From positions 1 through 8,162 of the forward strand of contig JANXVS010000015.1 in the NCBI GenBank assembly GCA_025351555.1: a stretch of DNA of 8,162 nt. The letters are read 5' to 3'. Source of the stretch: Pseudomonadota bacterium. GTDB lineage: Bacteria > Pseudomonadota > Gammaproteobacteria > Xanthomonadales > Rhodanobacteraceae. Below, one piece after another: positions 1 through 5,944 of the stretch; the first letter of the stretch is position 1, and every line of letters begins with the position of its first letter. Both the position numbers and the translations under genes were made by a program. The notes beneath the pieces were generated by a model that was not told the origin of the DNA, did no database searches, and saw only the letters and a list, made by a program, of their open reading frames with translations.

Positions 1-215
1 GACGGAATTCGCGCTTTACTCTCAAACCGCGTTGGATTTGTATAATTCTGGAACATCACGCCACAATTGCCGAACGTAACCTTCAGAATTGAGGCTATGC
101 TTTTCTTAAAAACAGGGGTTTTCTGACGAGCACTAACTAGGAACATCGGGGGATACTGAAGGCTAGCCAATACCGGGTGCCCCTTCCAGCATTCTTCCGC
201 ATCGGAGACCAAGCC
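1..215. other. AT-rich non-coding leader upstream of the secreted-protein gene
   Basis: No convincing gene lies here, and base composition is visibly more AT-rich than in the rest of the window. A perfect TATAAT stands at 41-46 on the + strand, but the only -35-like hexamer (TTTACT, 15-20) is 20 bases away, wider than the usual 16-18. On the - strand CCACAA (61-66) and TGTATA (39-44) read as TTGTGG and TATACA with 16 bases between them, a weak candidate promoter pointing off the left edge. A small hairpin, AAAAC (109-113) and GTTTT (118-122) with loop AGGG, is too AT-rich to call a terminator. The promoter of the gene starting at 216 is probably within this stretch, but I cannot fix its position. 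Confidence 0.5.
204..208 (+). promoter_or_regulatory. Ribosome binding site that decides the start at 216
   Basis: GGAGA ends seven bases before ATG 216, a near-ideal Shine-Dalgarno placement. This favours ATG 216 over the in-frame GTG at 177, which would add 13 residues ahead of an otherwise textbook signal peptide. Confidence 0.75.
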
Positions 216-977
216 ATGTCGCGTGCCGGTTTGAAAATTGCGTGTCTGCTGCTCTTCATTGCCGCCAGTGGACTCACAGCGTCGGCGTTCGCTTACACGC
301 CGCCATGGTACTACGGGCCAATCAATCCGCAGATTGGAACCGACACTGCCTGCCTGTCCAGTCCGCCGATAACGGAGACGCGTGTCGCGGGTTATTCCGG
401 CTACACCTACTATCCGCCATACCAGCCCTCGTCGATTCCGCTGGCGCAACTTCCGGCCGTCAACGAAATTTTCTACGCAAAGCTGGTACTGAGTCATCCG
501 GGTAATCCCTGCGCGGGCAGCGCGGTCGGTCTGGAATTGCTATTGCCCTCAGGCGTGACGATGGCGGCTTCCGCTGCAAACCCGGTGTTCTGCTTTGCAC
601 GTACGCCGCCGGGCGGGACTCATCCAAACAAATATTTACTGATCGATCTCGGCACTGATCCGCAATACGGTTGTCCGCAGACATTCTCGCAGGGCATTCA
701 GGGACTTGCGATTCGCGCGCCGAATGGTGGCTTCGGCGGCGGTTCCTGGGGCATGGCTGCCGGATTCTGGCTGGAATTCCTGGTGCCGTTGACATCTTCG
801 GTAGCGCAGGACGGCTCAAACCAGATCTATTTCCGCGTCAACCCGGATATCGCTGTGGTCGGTTACACCAACGATGCACTTTTCGTGAACTCCGACACGA
901 TCTTCCGCTCACCGATGGAAGATGCGAGCCTGACGCTGGATATCTGCTCGCTGACGCCGACCGCACAAGGCTGCTAA
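216..977 (+). CDS. Secreted protein of unknown function with six mature cysteines
   Basis: I do not recognise this 253-residue protein. The start is ATG 216, chosen for its ribosome binding site and because it opens a clear Sec signal peptide: a short positive end (residues 1-7), a hydrophobic core (about 8-22) and a likely signal-peptidase I site after Ala26 (ASAFA then YTPP). The mature part begins with a Tyr/Pro-rich stretch (27-80). It continues with alternating hydrophobic strands such as FYAKLVL, VGLELLLPSG and FWLEFLVPL, which suggests a beta-sandwich fold, and a Gly-rich loop (171-180). Mature cysteines are at 46, 99, 126, 153, 244 and 253, the last being the final residue. An even number in an exported protein suggests up to three disulfides. 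There is no lipobox, no later membrane segment and no sorting signal, so a soluble periplasmic or extracellular protein is likely. It is alone on its transcript as far as can be seen. No enzyme motif is visible, and a role in adhesion or the cell envelope would be only a guess. Confidence 0.8.
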   Translation: MSRAGLKIACLLLFIAASGLTASAFAYTPPWYYGPINPQIGTDTACLSSPPITETRVAGYSGYTYYPPYQPSSIPLAQLPAVNEIFYAKLVLSHPGNPCAGSAVGLELLLPSGVTMAASAANPVFCFARTPPGGTHPNKYLLIDLGTDPQYGCPQTFSQGIQGLAIRAPNGGFGGGSWGMAAGFWLEFLVPLTSSVAQDGSNQIYFRVNPDIAVVGYTNDALFVNSDTIFRSPMEDASLTLDICSLTPTAQGC

Positions 978-1064
978 ACCTGATTGCGGCGCACCCATCG
1001 GCCAGTTCATGCAGAACCGCGCGATCTTCGTCAGTGGCTTCGAGCCGGGAGCGAAATAGGAATA

Positions 1065-1070
1065 TATAAT
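1065..1070 (+). promoter_or_regulatory. Candidate sigma-70 -10 box for the DUF4242 gene
   Basis: A perfect TATAAT lies 28 bases upstream of ATG 1099, in the short gap after the secreted-protein gene. Transcription would begin near 1077 and leave a leader of about 22 bases containing the strong ribosome binding site. No good -35 hexamer is seen at 16-18 bases upstream (the region around 1042-1048 is GC-rich), so the promoter may need an activator or be weak. It argues that the gene has its own promoter rather than depending on the gene at 216-977. Confidence 0.5.
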
Positions 1071-1084
1071 CCTGACCACCGTGG

Positions 1085-1091
1085 AAAGGAG
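1085..1091 (+). promoter_or_regulatory. Strong ribosome binding site of the DUF4242 gene
   Basis: AAAGGAG ends seven bases before ATG 1099. It selects ATG 1099 over the in-frame GTG at 1081, which lies before this motif and would translate through it. Confidence 0.8.
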
Positions 1092-1098
1092 TTGTGTC

Positions 1099-1371
1099 AT
1101 GCCAAAGTATGTGATCGAGCGCGAAATTCCCGAAGCAGGAAAACTGACAACGCAGCAGCTGCAAGCGATCTCGCAGAAATCCTGCAGCGTGCTGCAGAAC
1201 ATGGGGCCGAAGATTCAGTGGCTGCACAGCTACGTCACCGACGACAAGATCTACTGCGTCTACATCGCGCCGGACGAGGCCACGGTGCGTGCGCATGCAC
1301 AGCAGGGCGGCTTCCCCGCCAACAGCGTGGCGCGCGTGCGCACGATTATCGATCCGACGACGGCTGACTGA
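1099..1371 (+). CDS. DUF4242 domain-containing protein (small ferredoxin-like-fold protein)
   Basis: This 90-residue protein consists of a single DUF4242 domain. It starts MPKYVIEREIPEAGKL, has a central block around ISQKSCSVL and GPKIQWLHSYV (24-45), then the very conserved DDKIYCVYIAPDE (48-60), a GGFP segment (70-73) and the end VRTIIDPTTA. Members of this family are small alpha/beta ferredoxin-like proteins, and an actinobacterial member has been described as nickel-binding. The function in Proteobacteria is not established. Visible possible metal or redox ligands are Cys29, Cys53, His43 and His66. No signal peptide is present, so it is cytoplasmic. It has its own promoter-like TATAAT and strong ribosome binding site, and it runs convergently towards msrB with 9 bases between the stop codons. 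The family assignment is confident; a metal-related role is inference. Confidence 0.9.
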   Translation: MPKYVIEREIPEAGKLTTQQLQAISQKSCSVLQNMGPKIQWLHSYVTDDKIYCVYIAPDEATVRAHAQQGGFPANSVARVRTIIDPTTAD

Positions 1372-1380
1372 GGTCAGGTA

Positions 1381-1782
1381 TCAGGGTGTTGCGGGTTCAA
1401 ACCCCAACGCCGCCGAATTGATGCAATAGCGCAGTCCGGTCGGTTTCGGGCCATCGGGGAAGACGTGACCCAGGTGCGAATCGCACTGTGCGCATTTGAC
1501 TTCGATCCGGCGCATGCCGAGGGCACCGTCTTCGTGCTCGCTGACGGCGTTGGCCGATAACGGTTGGAAATAGCTGGGCCAGCCGGAGCCGGACTCATAT
1601 TTCGCGCTCGAGGAAAACAACGCCGCGCCGCAGGCCGCGCAGGTGTAGGTGCCAACGTCATGGTGATGGTAGAACTTGCCGGTAAACGGCGCCTCGGTCG
1701 CCGAGCAGCGACATACCGAGTACTGCTCGGGGCTCAGTTCTTCGCGCCATTGCGCGTCGGTTTTGCAGACTTTCTCGTCCAT
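1381..1782 (-). CDS. msrB: Peptide-methionine (R)-S-oxide reductase MsrB
   Basis: MsrB reduces the R epimer of methionine sulfoxide in proteins, a cytoplasmic repair step after oxidative damage. The 133-residue protein spans the whole SelR domain. A zinc site is formed by two CxxC pairs (Cys48/Cys51 and Cys97/Cys100). The family blocks [11 protein letters not shown] (61-71), [10 protein letters not shown] (103-112) and RYCINSAAL (118-126) are present, with catalytic Cys120 in the last. The position that carries the resolving cysteine in E. coli MsrB (its SGCGWPS motif) is Ser66 here. Instead there is an unusual N-terminal CRC (Cys24 and Cys26) and Cys6, any of which might resolve or accept the sulfenic acid; direct reduction of Cys120 is the other possibility. 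No signal peptide is seen. The start is fixed by AAGGAAGG just upstream. The gene is divergent from lptD and stands alone, with no msrA beside it. Confidence 0.95.
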   Translation of the reverse strand: MDEKVCKTDAQWREELSPEQYSVCRCSATEAPFTGKFYHHHDVGTYTCAACGAALFSSSAKYESGSGWPSYFQPLSANAVSEHEDGALGMRRIEVKCAQCDSHLGHVFPDGPKPTGLRYCINSAALGFEPATP

Positions 1783-1785
1783 TTG

Positions 1786-1793
1786 CCTTCCTT
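1786..1793 (-). promoter_or_regulatory. Ribosome binding site of msrB
   Basis: On the - strand this reads AAGGAAGG, with the AAGGA core six bases from the msrB ATG (1782-1780). It is a strong Shine-Dalgarno match and supports that start. Confidence 0.75.
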
Positions 1794-1832
1794 AAGTGTT
1801 GGTCGGTGCTATAGACCGGCGACTGGTGGCCG

Positions 1833-1849
1833 CGCTTGCAAGCGTACGC
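1833..1849. repeat. Two overlapping perfect palindromes between msrB and lptD
   Basis: CGCTTGCAAGCG (1833-1844) is a perfect 12-base palindrome. GCGTACGC (1842-1849) is a perfect 8-base palindrome that shares its first three bases with it. The pair lies near the middle of the 134-base region between the divergent msrB and lptD starts, 67 to 84 bases upstream of the lptD GTG. A dyad in this position could be an operator serving one or both genes, or the base of a hairpin in the lptD leader. I cannot match it to a named regulator. I see no good copy of the E. coli sigma-E consensus that drives lptD in that species. Confidence 0.4.
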
Positions 1850-1916
1850 GCATTGCCCGTTTTCGGGGAATCAGGCAAGCTGTGACGCCTTGCGCGCTGC
1901 CGAATAAGAAGATCCC

Positions 1917-4391
1917 GTGATCCAGCCACACCGTCATCGTCTGCCTATCCTGCGCCTGCTCGTGTTGGCGCTGTCCCTGAGCTTGGTGCATCTGGCGTTC
2001 GCCACCGATGAGGACGCGACCCCGACCTGCCCCGTCGGCGTACTCAAGTGTCCGAAGAAAGCCAAGAAAGATCTATATGCGCTGTGCAAGCGCAACGACT
2101 TGCTGGACTTCTTCGTGCCGGGATTGCCAACCGAGGGCGATCGCTCGAAGGTTGCCAGCGATTTGAGCGCACGCAAGGTATCGGCGACCGATCGCACGCA
2201 TTACAAGCTGGAAGACGAGGTGCAATTGCAACGGCTGGATCAGTTGCTGCGCGCGGATTTCCTCACCTTTGAAACCGAAACCACCGACTACACCGCCGAC
2301 GGCCACGTGCGCATGCAGGATCGCAGCATGCTGGTGTCGGCCGATCACGCCCATGGCACCGGCACGCCAAGCACCACGTTTCTGGATCACGTGCGTTACC
2401 AGATGCTCAGCGGCCGCGGCAACGGCACCGCCGCGACGGCGAACATGACCGATGCGGACCACGGCAAGCTGACCGACGGCACCTATTCGACCTGCGATCC
2501 GGATGATCGGCGCTGGTATGTGCACGCCAAGGATCTGGAAATCGACTACGTCAAGAACCAGGGCACGATGCACAGCGCCGCGCTGTACTACGGCGATGTG
2601 CCGTTTTTCTGGTTTCCGTACCTGAGCTTTCCGCTTAACAACGAGCGCGAGTCCGGCTTCTTGCCGCCGCACCTGGGTTACAGCCAGCGCCGCGGACTGG
2701 TCGTGGGCGCGCCGTATTATTTGAACCTGGCGCCGAACTACGACGCCACCCTCGAACCGCGCATCGCGACTCAGCGCGGCCTGATGCTCGACGGCCAGTT
2801 CCGTTATCTGGATGCAGCCGACAAAGCGCAGATCGATTTCAACTACGTGCCGCACGACAATGAAGTCGACAACGAACTGGCCAAGTACGCAGCGCAAGAA
2901 GCCAGTGGACAAAATCTGCTGGCCTCGCCACTGGATATTTCCCGGCAACGCTATGCGCTGCGCATCCAGGACGTCAGTTCCTTCTCGGCGAACTGGGGCG
3001 CGGCAGTCAATATCAATCGCGTTTCGGACAAGCAGTATTTCCAGGACTACGGCGACAACCTGACCACCTCGGCGACATCGCTGCTGCCCTCCAGCGCCTA
3101 TCTCAATGGTCGCGGATCGTGGTGGTCGGCGAGCTTCGGCGGCGACAGCGCGCAAGTGACGCAACCGTATCTATCCGAAGCGTTCGAGCCGTATCAACGC
3201 CTGCCGCGCGCGATCTTCCAGGCAGAACACAACCTCTTCGGCAATCTCGAAGCTGGGGTCAATTCCGAGTACGTGAATTTCCGCAAAAGCCCGTACGACA
3301 TCGTCGCGGCGACGCCAATACCGAGTTTTCAGCACGTTGACGCGATCGAGGGCCAGCGCGTGGATCTGTATCCGTACCTGGCCTACCCGATCGAAACGGC
3401 GGGCTACTTCATCCGCCCGGAAATCGGCGTGCGCTACACCAGTTACGATCTGCACAACCTGCAGGGTTACAGCCTCACCAATCCGGCGGGGCCGCAGTTC
3501 AGCAACCACTCGCCAACGCGCAGTGTGCCGATTTTCGATCTCGACGCCGGCATGACCTTCGAACGCACCGCAAACTTTTTCGGCGGCGATTTCACTCAAA
3601 CGCTCGAACCGCGCCTGTACTATTTGCGCGTGCCCTATCGCAACCAGGCCGATCTGCCGATCTTTGACACCCAGTTGCCGACGTTCGATTTCCCCAGCCT
3701 GTTCCGTACCAATACGTTCACCGGTGCAGATCGCCAGAGCAACGCGAACAATCTTACCCTGGCCGTTACCTCGCGCCTGATCGACAACGCCTCGGGCGAC
3801 GAGTTGCTCAGCGCGAGCTTTGGCCAGATCCATTATTTCGATGCCCAGCGCGTGCAGCTACCGGGATACCCGGAAGTCGATTATTCCGGGTCCGATTACG
3901 TCGCCGAGCTCGACCTGCGCTTGAACGACAACTGGGATCTGAAATGGGATCAGCAGTACAACCCGAATTCGCGGATCGTGGACCCGGCCACGCAACTGCT
4001 GATGAAAAACATGCATCACACCGATCTGTCGGCGGTCAGTGTCGAACACCGCTTCGGCGGCGATGGCATCGTCAATTTCTCGTATCGCTTCCGCCGCGGC
4101 CTGCTGGAACAGATCGATACCGCTGCCCTGATTCCGCTGAACGAGCGCTGGAGCCTGGTCGGGCGCTACTACTATTCGCTGATGAATCACCAGCTGCTGG
4201 AAGCCTTCGCCGGCGCCGAATACGATAGTTGCTGCGTCGCCCTGCGCGTGCTGGCACGGCGCTACGTCAACGCCATAGGCCAGTTGCATGCCGATAACGG
4301 CCTGTATTTCGAGATCGAGTTCAAGGGTCTGGGCAGCTCCGGTACCCGCACCGAGAATTTCCTGCGCCGTGCTATCCTTGGCTACGAGTAA
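1917..4391 (+). CDS. lptD: LPS-assembly protein LptD (outer-membrane lipopolysaccharide translocon)
   Basis: LptD, with the lipoprotein LptE, inserts lipopolysaccharide into the outer leaflet of the outer membrane. The protein has 824 residues, slightly longer than E. coli LptD. The start is GTG 1917: an in-frame stop (TAA, 1905-1907) lies just upstream, and the GTG opens a good signal peptide cleaved after about Ala29. The ribosome binding site (AAGAAGA, 1906-1912) is weak. An N-terminal LptA-like beta-jellyroll occupies about residues 85-240, and the large beta-barrel domain follows to the end. Family landmarks are YGDVPFFWFPYLSFPL, ESGFLPPHLGYS, FTQTLEPRLYYLRVPYR and SLFRTNTFTGADR. The four cysteines that form the essential inter-domain disulfides in E. 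coli have clear counterparts: Cys38, Cys193 and the pair Cys772-Cys773 in YDSCCVALRV. Cys45 and Cys57 are additional. It is followed by surA, as in most Gammaproteobacteria. Only the short N-terminal segment 38-60, rich in Lys and Cys, is not matched in E. coli. Confidence 0.97.
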   Translation: MIQPHRHRLPILRLLVLALSLSLVHLAFATDEDATPTCPVGVLKCPKKAKKDLYALCKRNDLLDFFVPGLPTEGDRSKVASDLSARKVSATDRTHYKLEDEVQLQRLDQLLRADFLTFETETTDYTADGHVRMQDRSMLVSADHAHGTGTPSTTFLDHVRYQMLSGRGNGTAATANMTDADHGKLTDGTYSTCDPDDRRWYVHAKDLEIDYVKNQGTMHSAALYYGDVPFFWFPYLSFPLNNERESGFLPPHLGYSQRRGLVVGAPYYLNLAPNYDATLEPRIATQRGLMLDGQFRYLDAADKAQIDFNYVPHDNEVDNELAKYAAQEASGQNLLASPLDISRQRYALRIQDVSSFSANWGAAVNINRVSDKQYFQDYGDNLTTSATSLLPSSAYLNGRGSWWSASFGGDSAQVTQPYLSEAFEPYQRLPRAIFQAEHNLFGNLEAGVNSEYVNFRKSPYDIVAATPIPSFQHVDAIEGQRVDLYPYLAYPIETAGYFIRPEIGVRYTSYDLHNLQGYSLTNPAGPQFSNHSPTRSVPIFDLDAGMTFERTANFFGGDFTQTLEPRLYYLRVPYRNQADLPIFDTQLPTFDFPSLFRTNTFTGADRQSNANNLTLAVTSRLIDNASGDELLSASFGQIHYFDAQRVQLPGYPEVDYSGSDYVAELDLRLNDNWDLKWDQQYNPNSRIVDPATQLLMKNMHHTDLSAVSVEHRFGGDGIVNFSYRFRRGLLEQIDTAALIPLNERWSLVGRYYYSLMNHQLLEAFAGAEYDSCCVALRVLARRYVNAIGQLHADNGLYFEIEFKGLGSSGTRTENFLRRAILGYE

Positions 4392-4535
4392 AACCGTCAT
4401 CGCGACGCGCTCGGACTAACGGAATTCTTACCCGGCAAGTCGCATCATTCGCCGCCGGCGCTGGCACTCCCGTGCCAACGTCAACCCTGCAAAGTATGCC
4501 TGCGCTCCGCGCCCAATCTTGGATGTAATTCACCG
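4392..4535 (+). other. lptD-surA intergenic region with a small hairpin
   Basis: This 144-base gap is wide for genes of one operon. It contains a perfect hairpin, TGGCAC (4462-4467) and GTGCCA (4472-4477) with loop TCCC, preceded by a GC-rich run (GCCGCCGGCGC). No T-run follows, so it is not a standard intrinsic terminator. It may be an attenuating or mRNA-stabilising stem, or a dyad near a surA promoter. I cannot identify a convincing -35/-10 pair. The surA ribosome binding site is weak: GGATG (4521-4525) lies ten bases before the ATG. Confidence 0.4.
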
Positions 4536-5918
4536 ATGAACAAGCTCCTCACTCAGCTCGTCGCCATTTGCTGTCTGCTTCTGGCCGGATTCGCTACCAC
4601 CACCAGCGTCCGCGCACAGATACTGGACAAGGAACCGATCGACCGCATCGTTGCCGTCGCCGAGGAGGAGGTGATCCTGCAGAGCGAGCTCGACCGTGCC
4701 GTCGCCAACGTCCTGGCGCAGTACCGCAGCAACCCGCAGCAACTGCCGCCGCGCAATGTGCTTGAGCAGCAGGTATTGCAACGTCTGATCATCATGCGCC
4801 TGCAAATACAGCGTGCCCAGGCCACGGGTATCCGCATCAGCGACGCCGACGTGGATCAGTCCATGCAGCGCGTCGCCGAGAGCAACAAGATCGACGTGCG
4901 CACCCTGCGCGCGTCGCTGGAGCGCGACGGCCTGAGCTACGACGACTTCCGCAAGAACCTGCGCGAGCAATTGCAGATACAGCACCTACAGCAGCGCGTG
5001 GTGCAGAACCAGGCCAACGTCAGCGATTCGGAAGTGCAGATTCTGCTCGCCAGCAACAGTCTGAAAACCGGCGAAGTGCATTTGCAGCACATCTTGGTTG
5101 GCGTACCCGATGGCGCCGATGCGGCGCAAATCCAGGCCGTGCGCGAAAAGGCCGACAGCGTGAAGAAGCAACTCGACGAAGGCATGGATTTCACCGCCGC
5201 CGCGATCCGCTTTTCCAGCGCGCAGGACGCACTGCAGGGCGGCGACTTGGGCTGGCGCCACTACGACGAGGTGCCCGAAGCCTTCGGCAATCTGGTCGAC
5301 GGCATGCAGAAAGGCCAGGTCTCACAGGTGCTGCGCGGCCCCAGCGGTTTCCACATCGTAAAACTGATCGACTCGCGCGCCAACGGCAAGCAAGTCATCA
5401 CCGAATACCACGCGCGTCACATCCTCATCAAGATCACTGACCTGGTCAGCAGCGACGAAGCACAGAAGACCATCGTCGACATTCGCCGTCGCATCGCCGA
5501 CAGCGGCGAGGATTTCGCAAAAATCGCAATGAAAAATTCCGAAGATGCATCGACCGCCAGTGCCGGGGGCGACCTGGGCTGGTTCCCGGTTGATCAGTAC
5601 GGCACACGCGTATCCGAAGTGGTATCCACGATCAAGGACAACGACATTTCGCAGCCATTCCAGACTGACGCCGGTTGGCACATCCTGCAACGCCTGGGCA
5701 CGCGTCAGCAGGATCGCACCCAGGACATGCAACGCCAACAGGCGCGCGAAGTGCTGCGCAACCGCAAGTCCGAGGAAGAGTACGAAAACTTCCTGCGCCA
5801 GATGCGCTCGGAAGCCTATGTTTGCGCTACCGTCGCCGCCGATGCCGGACCTGAGCTGCCGCTGTGCGGCGAAGCCAATGCCAAGGGCACAGGCGAGAAG
5901 AAGCCAGCCACTCCGTAA
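4536..5918 (+). CDS. surA: Periplasmic chaperone and peptidyl-prolyl isomerase SurA
   Basis: SurA binds unfolded outer-membrane proteins in the periplasm and delivers them to the BAM complex; LptD is one of its best-known clients. The protein has 460 residues and a Sec signal peptide cleaved after about Ala27 (SVRA then QILDKE). The N-terminal chaperone domain (about 28-178) begins with DRIVAVAEEEVILQSELD. Two parvulin domains follow, at about 180-282 (EVHLQHILVG, GGDLGWRHYDEVPEAF, GFHIVKLID) and 290-390 (EYHARHILIK, GGDLGWFPVDQYG, GWHILQRLG). The C-terminal helix ends with NFLRQMRSEAYV. Beyond the usual end there is an extra tail of about 30 residues, Ala/Gly/Lys/Pro-rich. It holds the only two cysteines of the mature protein, Cys430 and Cys444, which could form a disulfide. 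The gene lies 26 bases upstream of pdxA and is probably co-transcribed with it. Confidence 0.97.
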   Translation: MNKLLTQLVAICCLLLAGFATTTSVRAQILDKEPIDRIVAVAEEEVILQSELDRAVANVLAQYRSNPQQLPPRNVLEQQVLQRLIIMRLQIQRAQATGIRISDADVDQSMQRVAESNKIDVRTLRASLERDGLSYDDFRKNLREQLQIQHLQQRVVQNQANVSDSEVQILLASNSLKTGEVHLQHILVGVPDGADAAQIQAVREKADSVKKQLDEGMDFTAAAIRFSSAQDALQGGDLGWRHYDEVPEAFGNLVDGMQKGQVSQVLRGPSGFHIVKLIDSRANGKQVITEYHARHILIKITDLVSSDEAQKTIVDIRRRIADSGEDFAKIAMKNSEDASTASAGGDLGWFPVDQYGTRVSEVVSTIKDNDISQPFQTDAGWHILQRLGTRQQDRTQDMQRQQAREVLRNRKSEEEYENFLRQMRSEAYVCATVAADAGPELPLCGEANAKGTGEKKPATP

Positions 5919-5944
5919 ACCAGTGATTTGGTGAACCTGCGCTC

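Noticed and set aside
109..122. AAAAC/GTTTT hairpin as an intrinsic terminator
   Set aside because: The stem has a single G-C pair and no stable GC core, so it would not terminate transcription. It may be chance in an AT-rich stretch.
50..147. Eight-base direct repeat GGAACATC at 50-57 and 140-147
   Set aside because: A single repeated 8-mer within about 200 bases is close to what chance gives. There are no further copies nearby and no array structure, so neither a CRISPR nor an operator pair is supported.
838..1296. Open frame of 152 codons on the - strand across the secreted-protein end and DUF4242
   Set aside because: DUF4242 is a clear family member on the + strand with a strong ribosome binding site. 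The antisense frame crosses gene boundaries and shows no family features.
1364..1377. Hairpin CTGAC-TGAG-GTCAG overlapping the DUF4242 stop codon
   Set aside because: A 5-base-pair stem without a T-run on either strand is too weak to be called a terminator, despite its position between convergent genes.
1783..1916. Sigma-E type promoter for lptD, as in E. coli
   Set aside because: I looked for a GGAACTT-like -35 followed at about 16 bases by TCTGA and found no acceptable pair in the intergenic region.
2073..3164. Long open frame of 363 codons on the - strand inside lptD
   Set aside because: It lies wholly antisense to an unmistakable LptD. Its translation is rich in Arg, Val, His and Ala with no family motif, as expected from the mirror frame of a GC-rich gene. 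The same applies to the open frames at 3171-3833 and 3858-4400.
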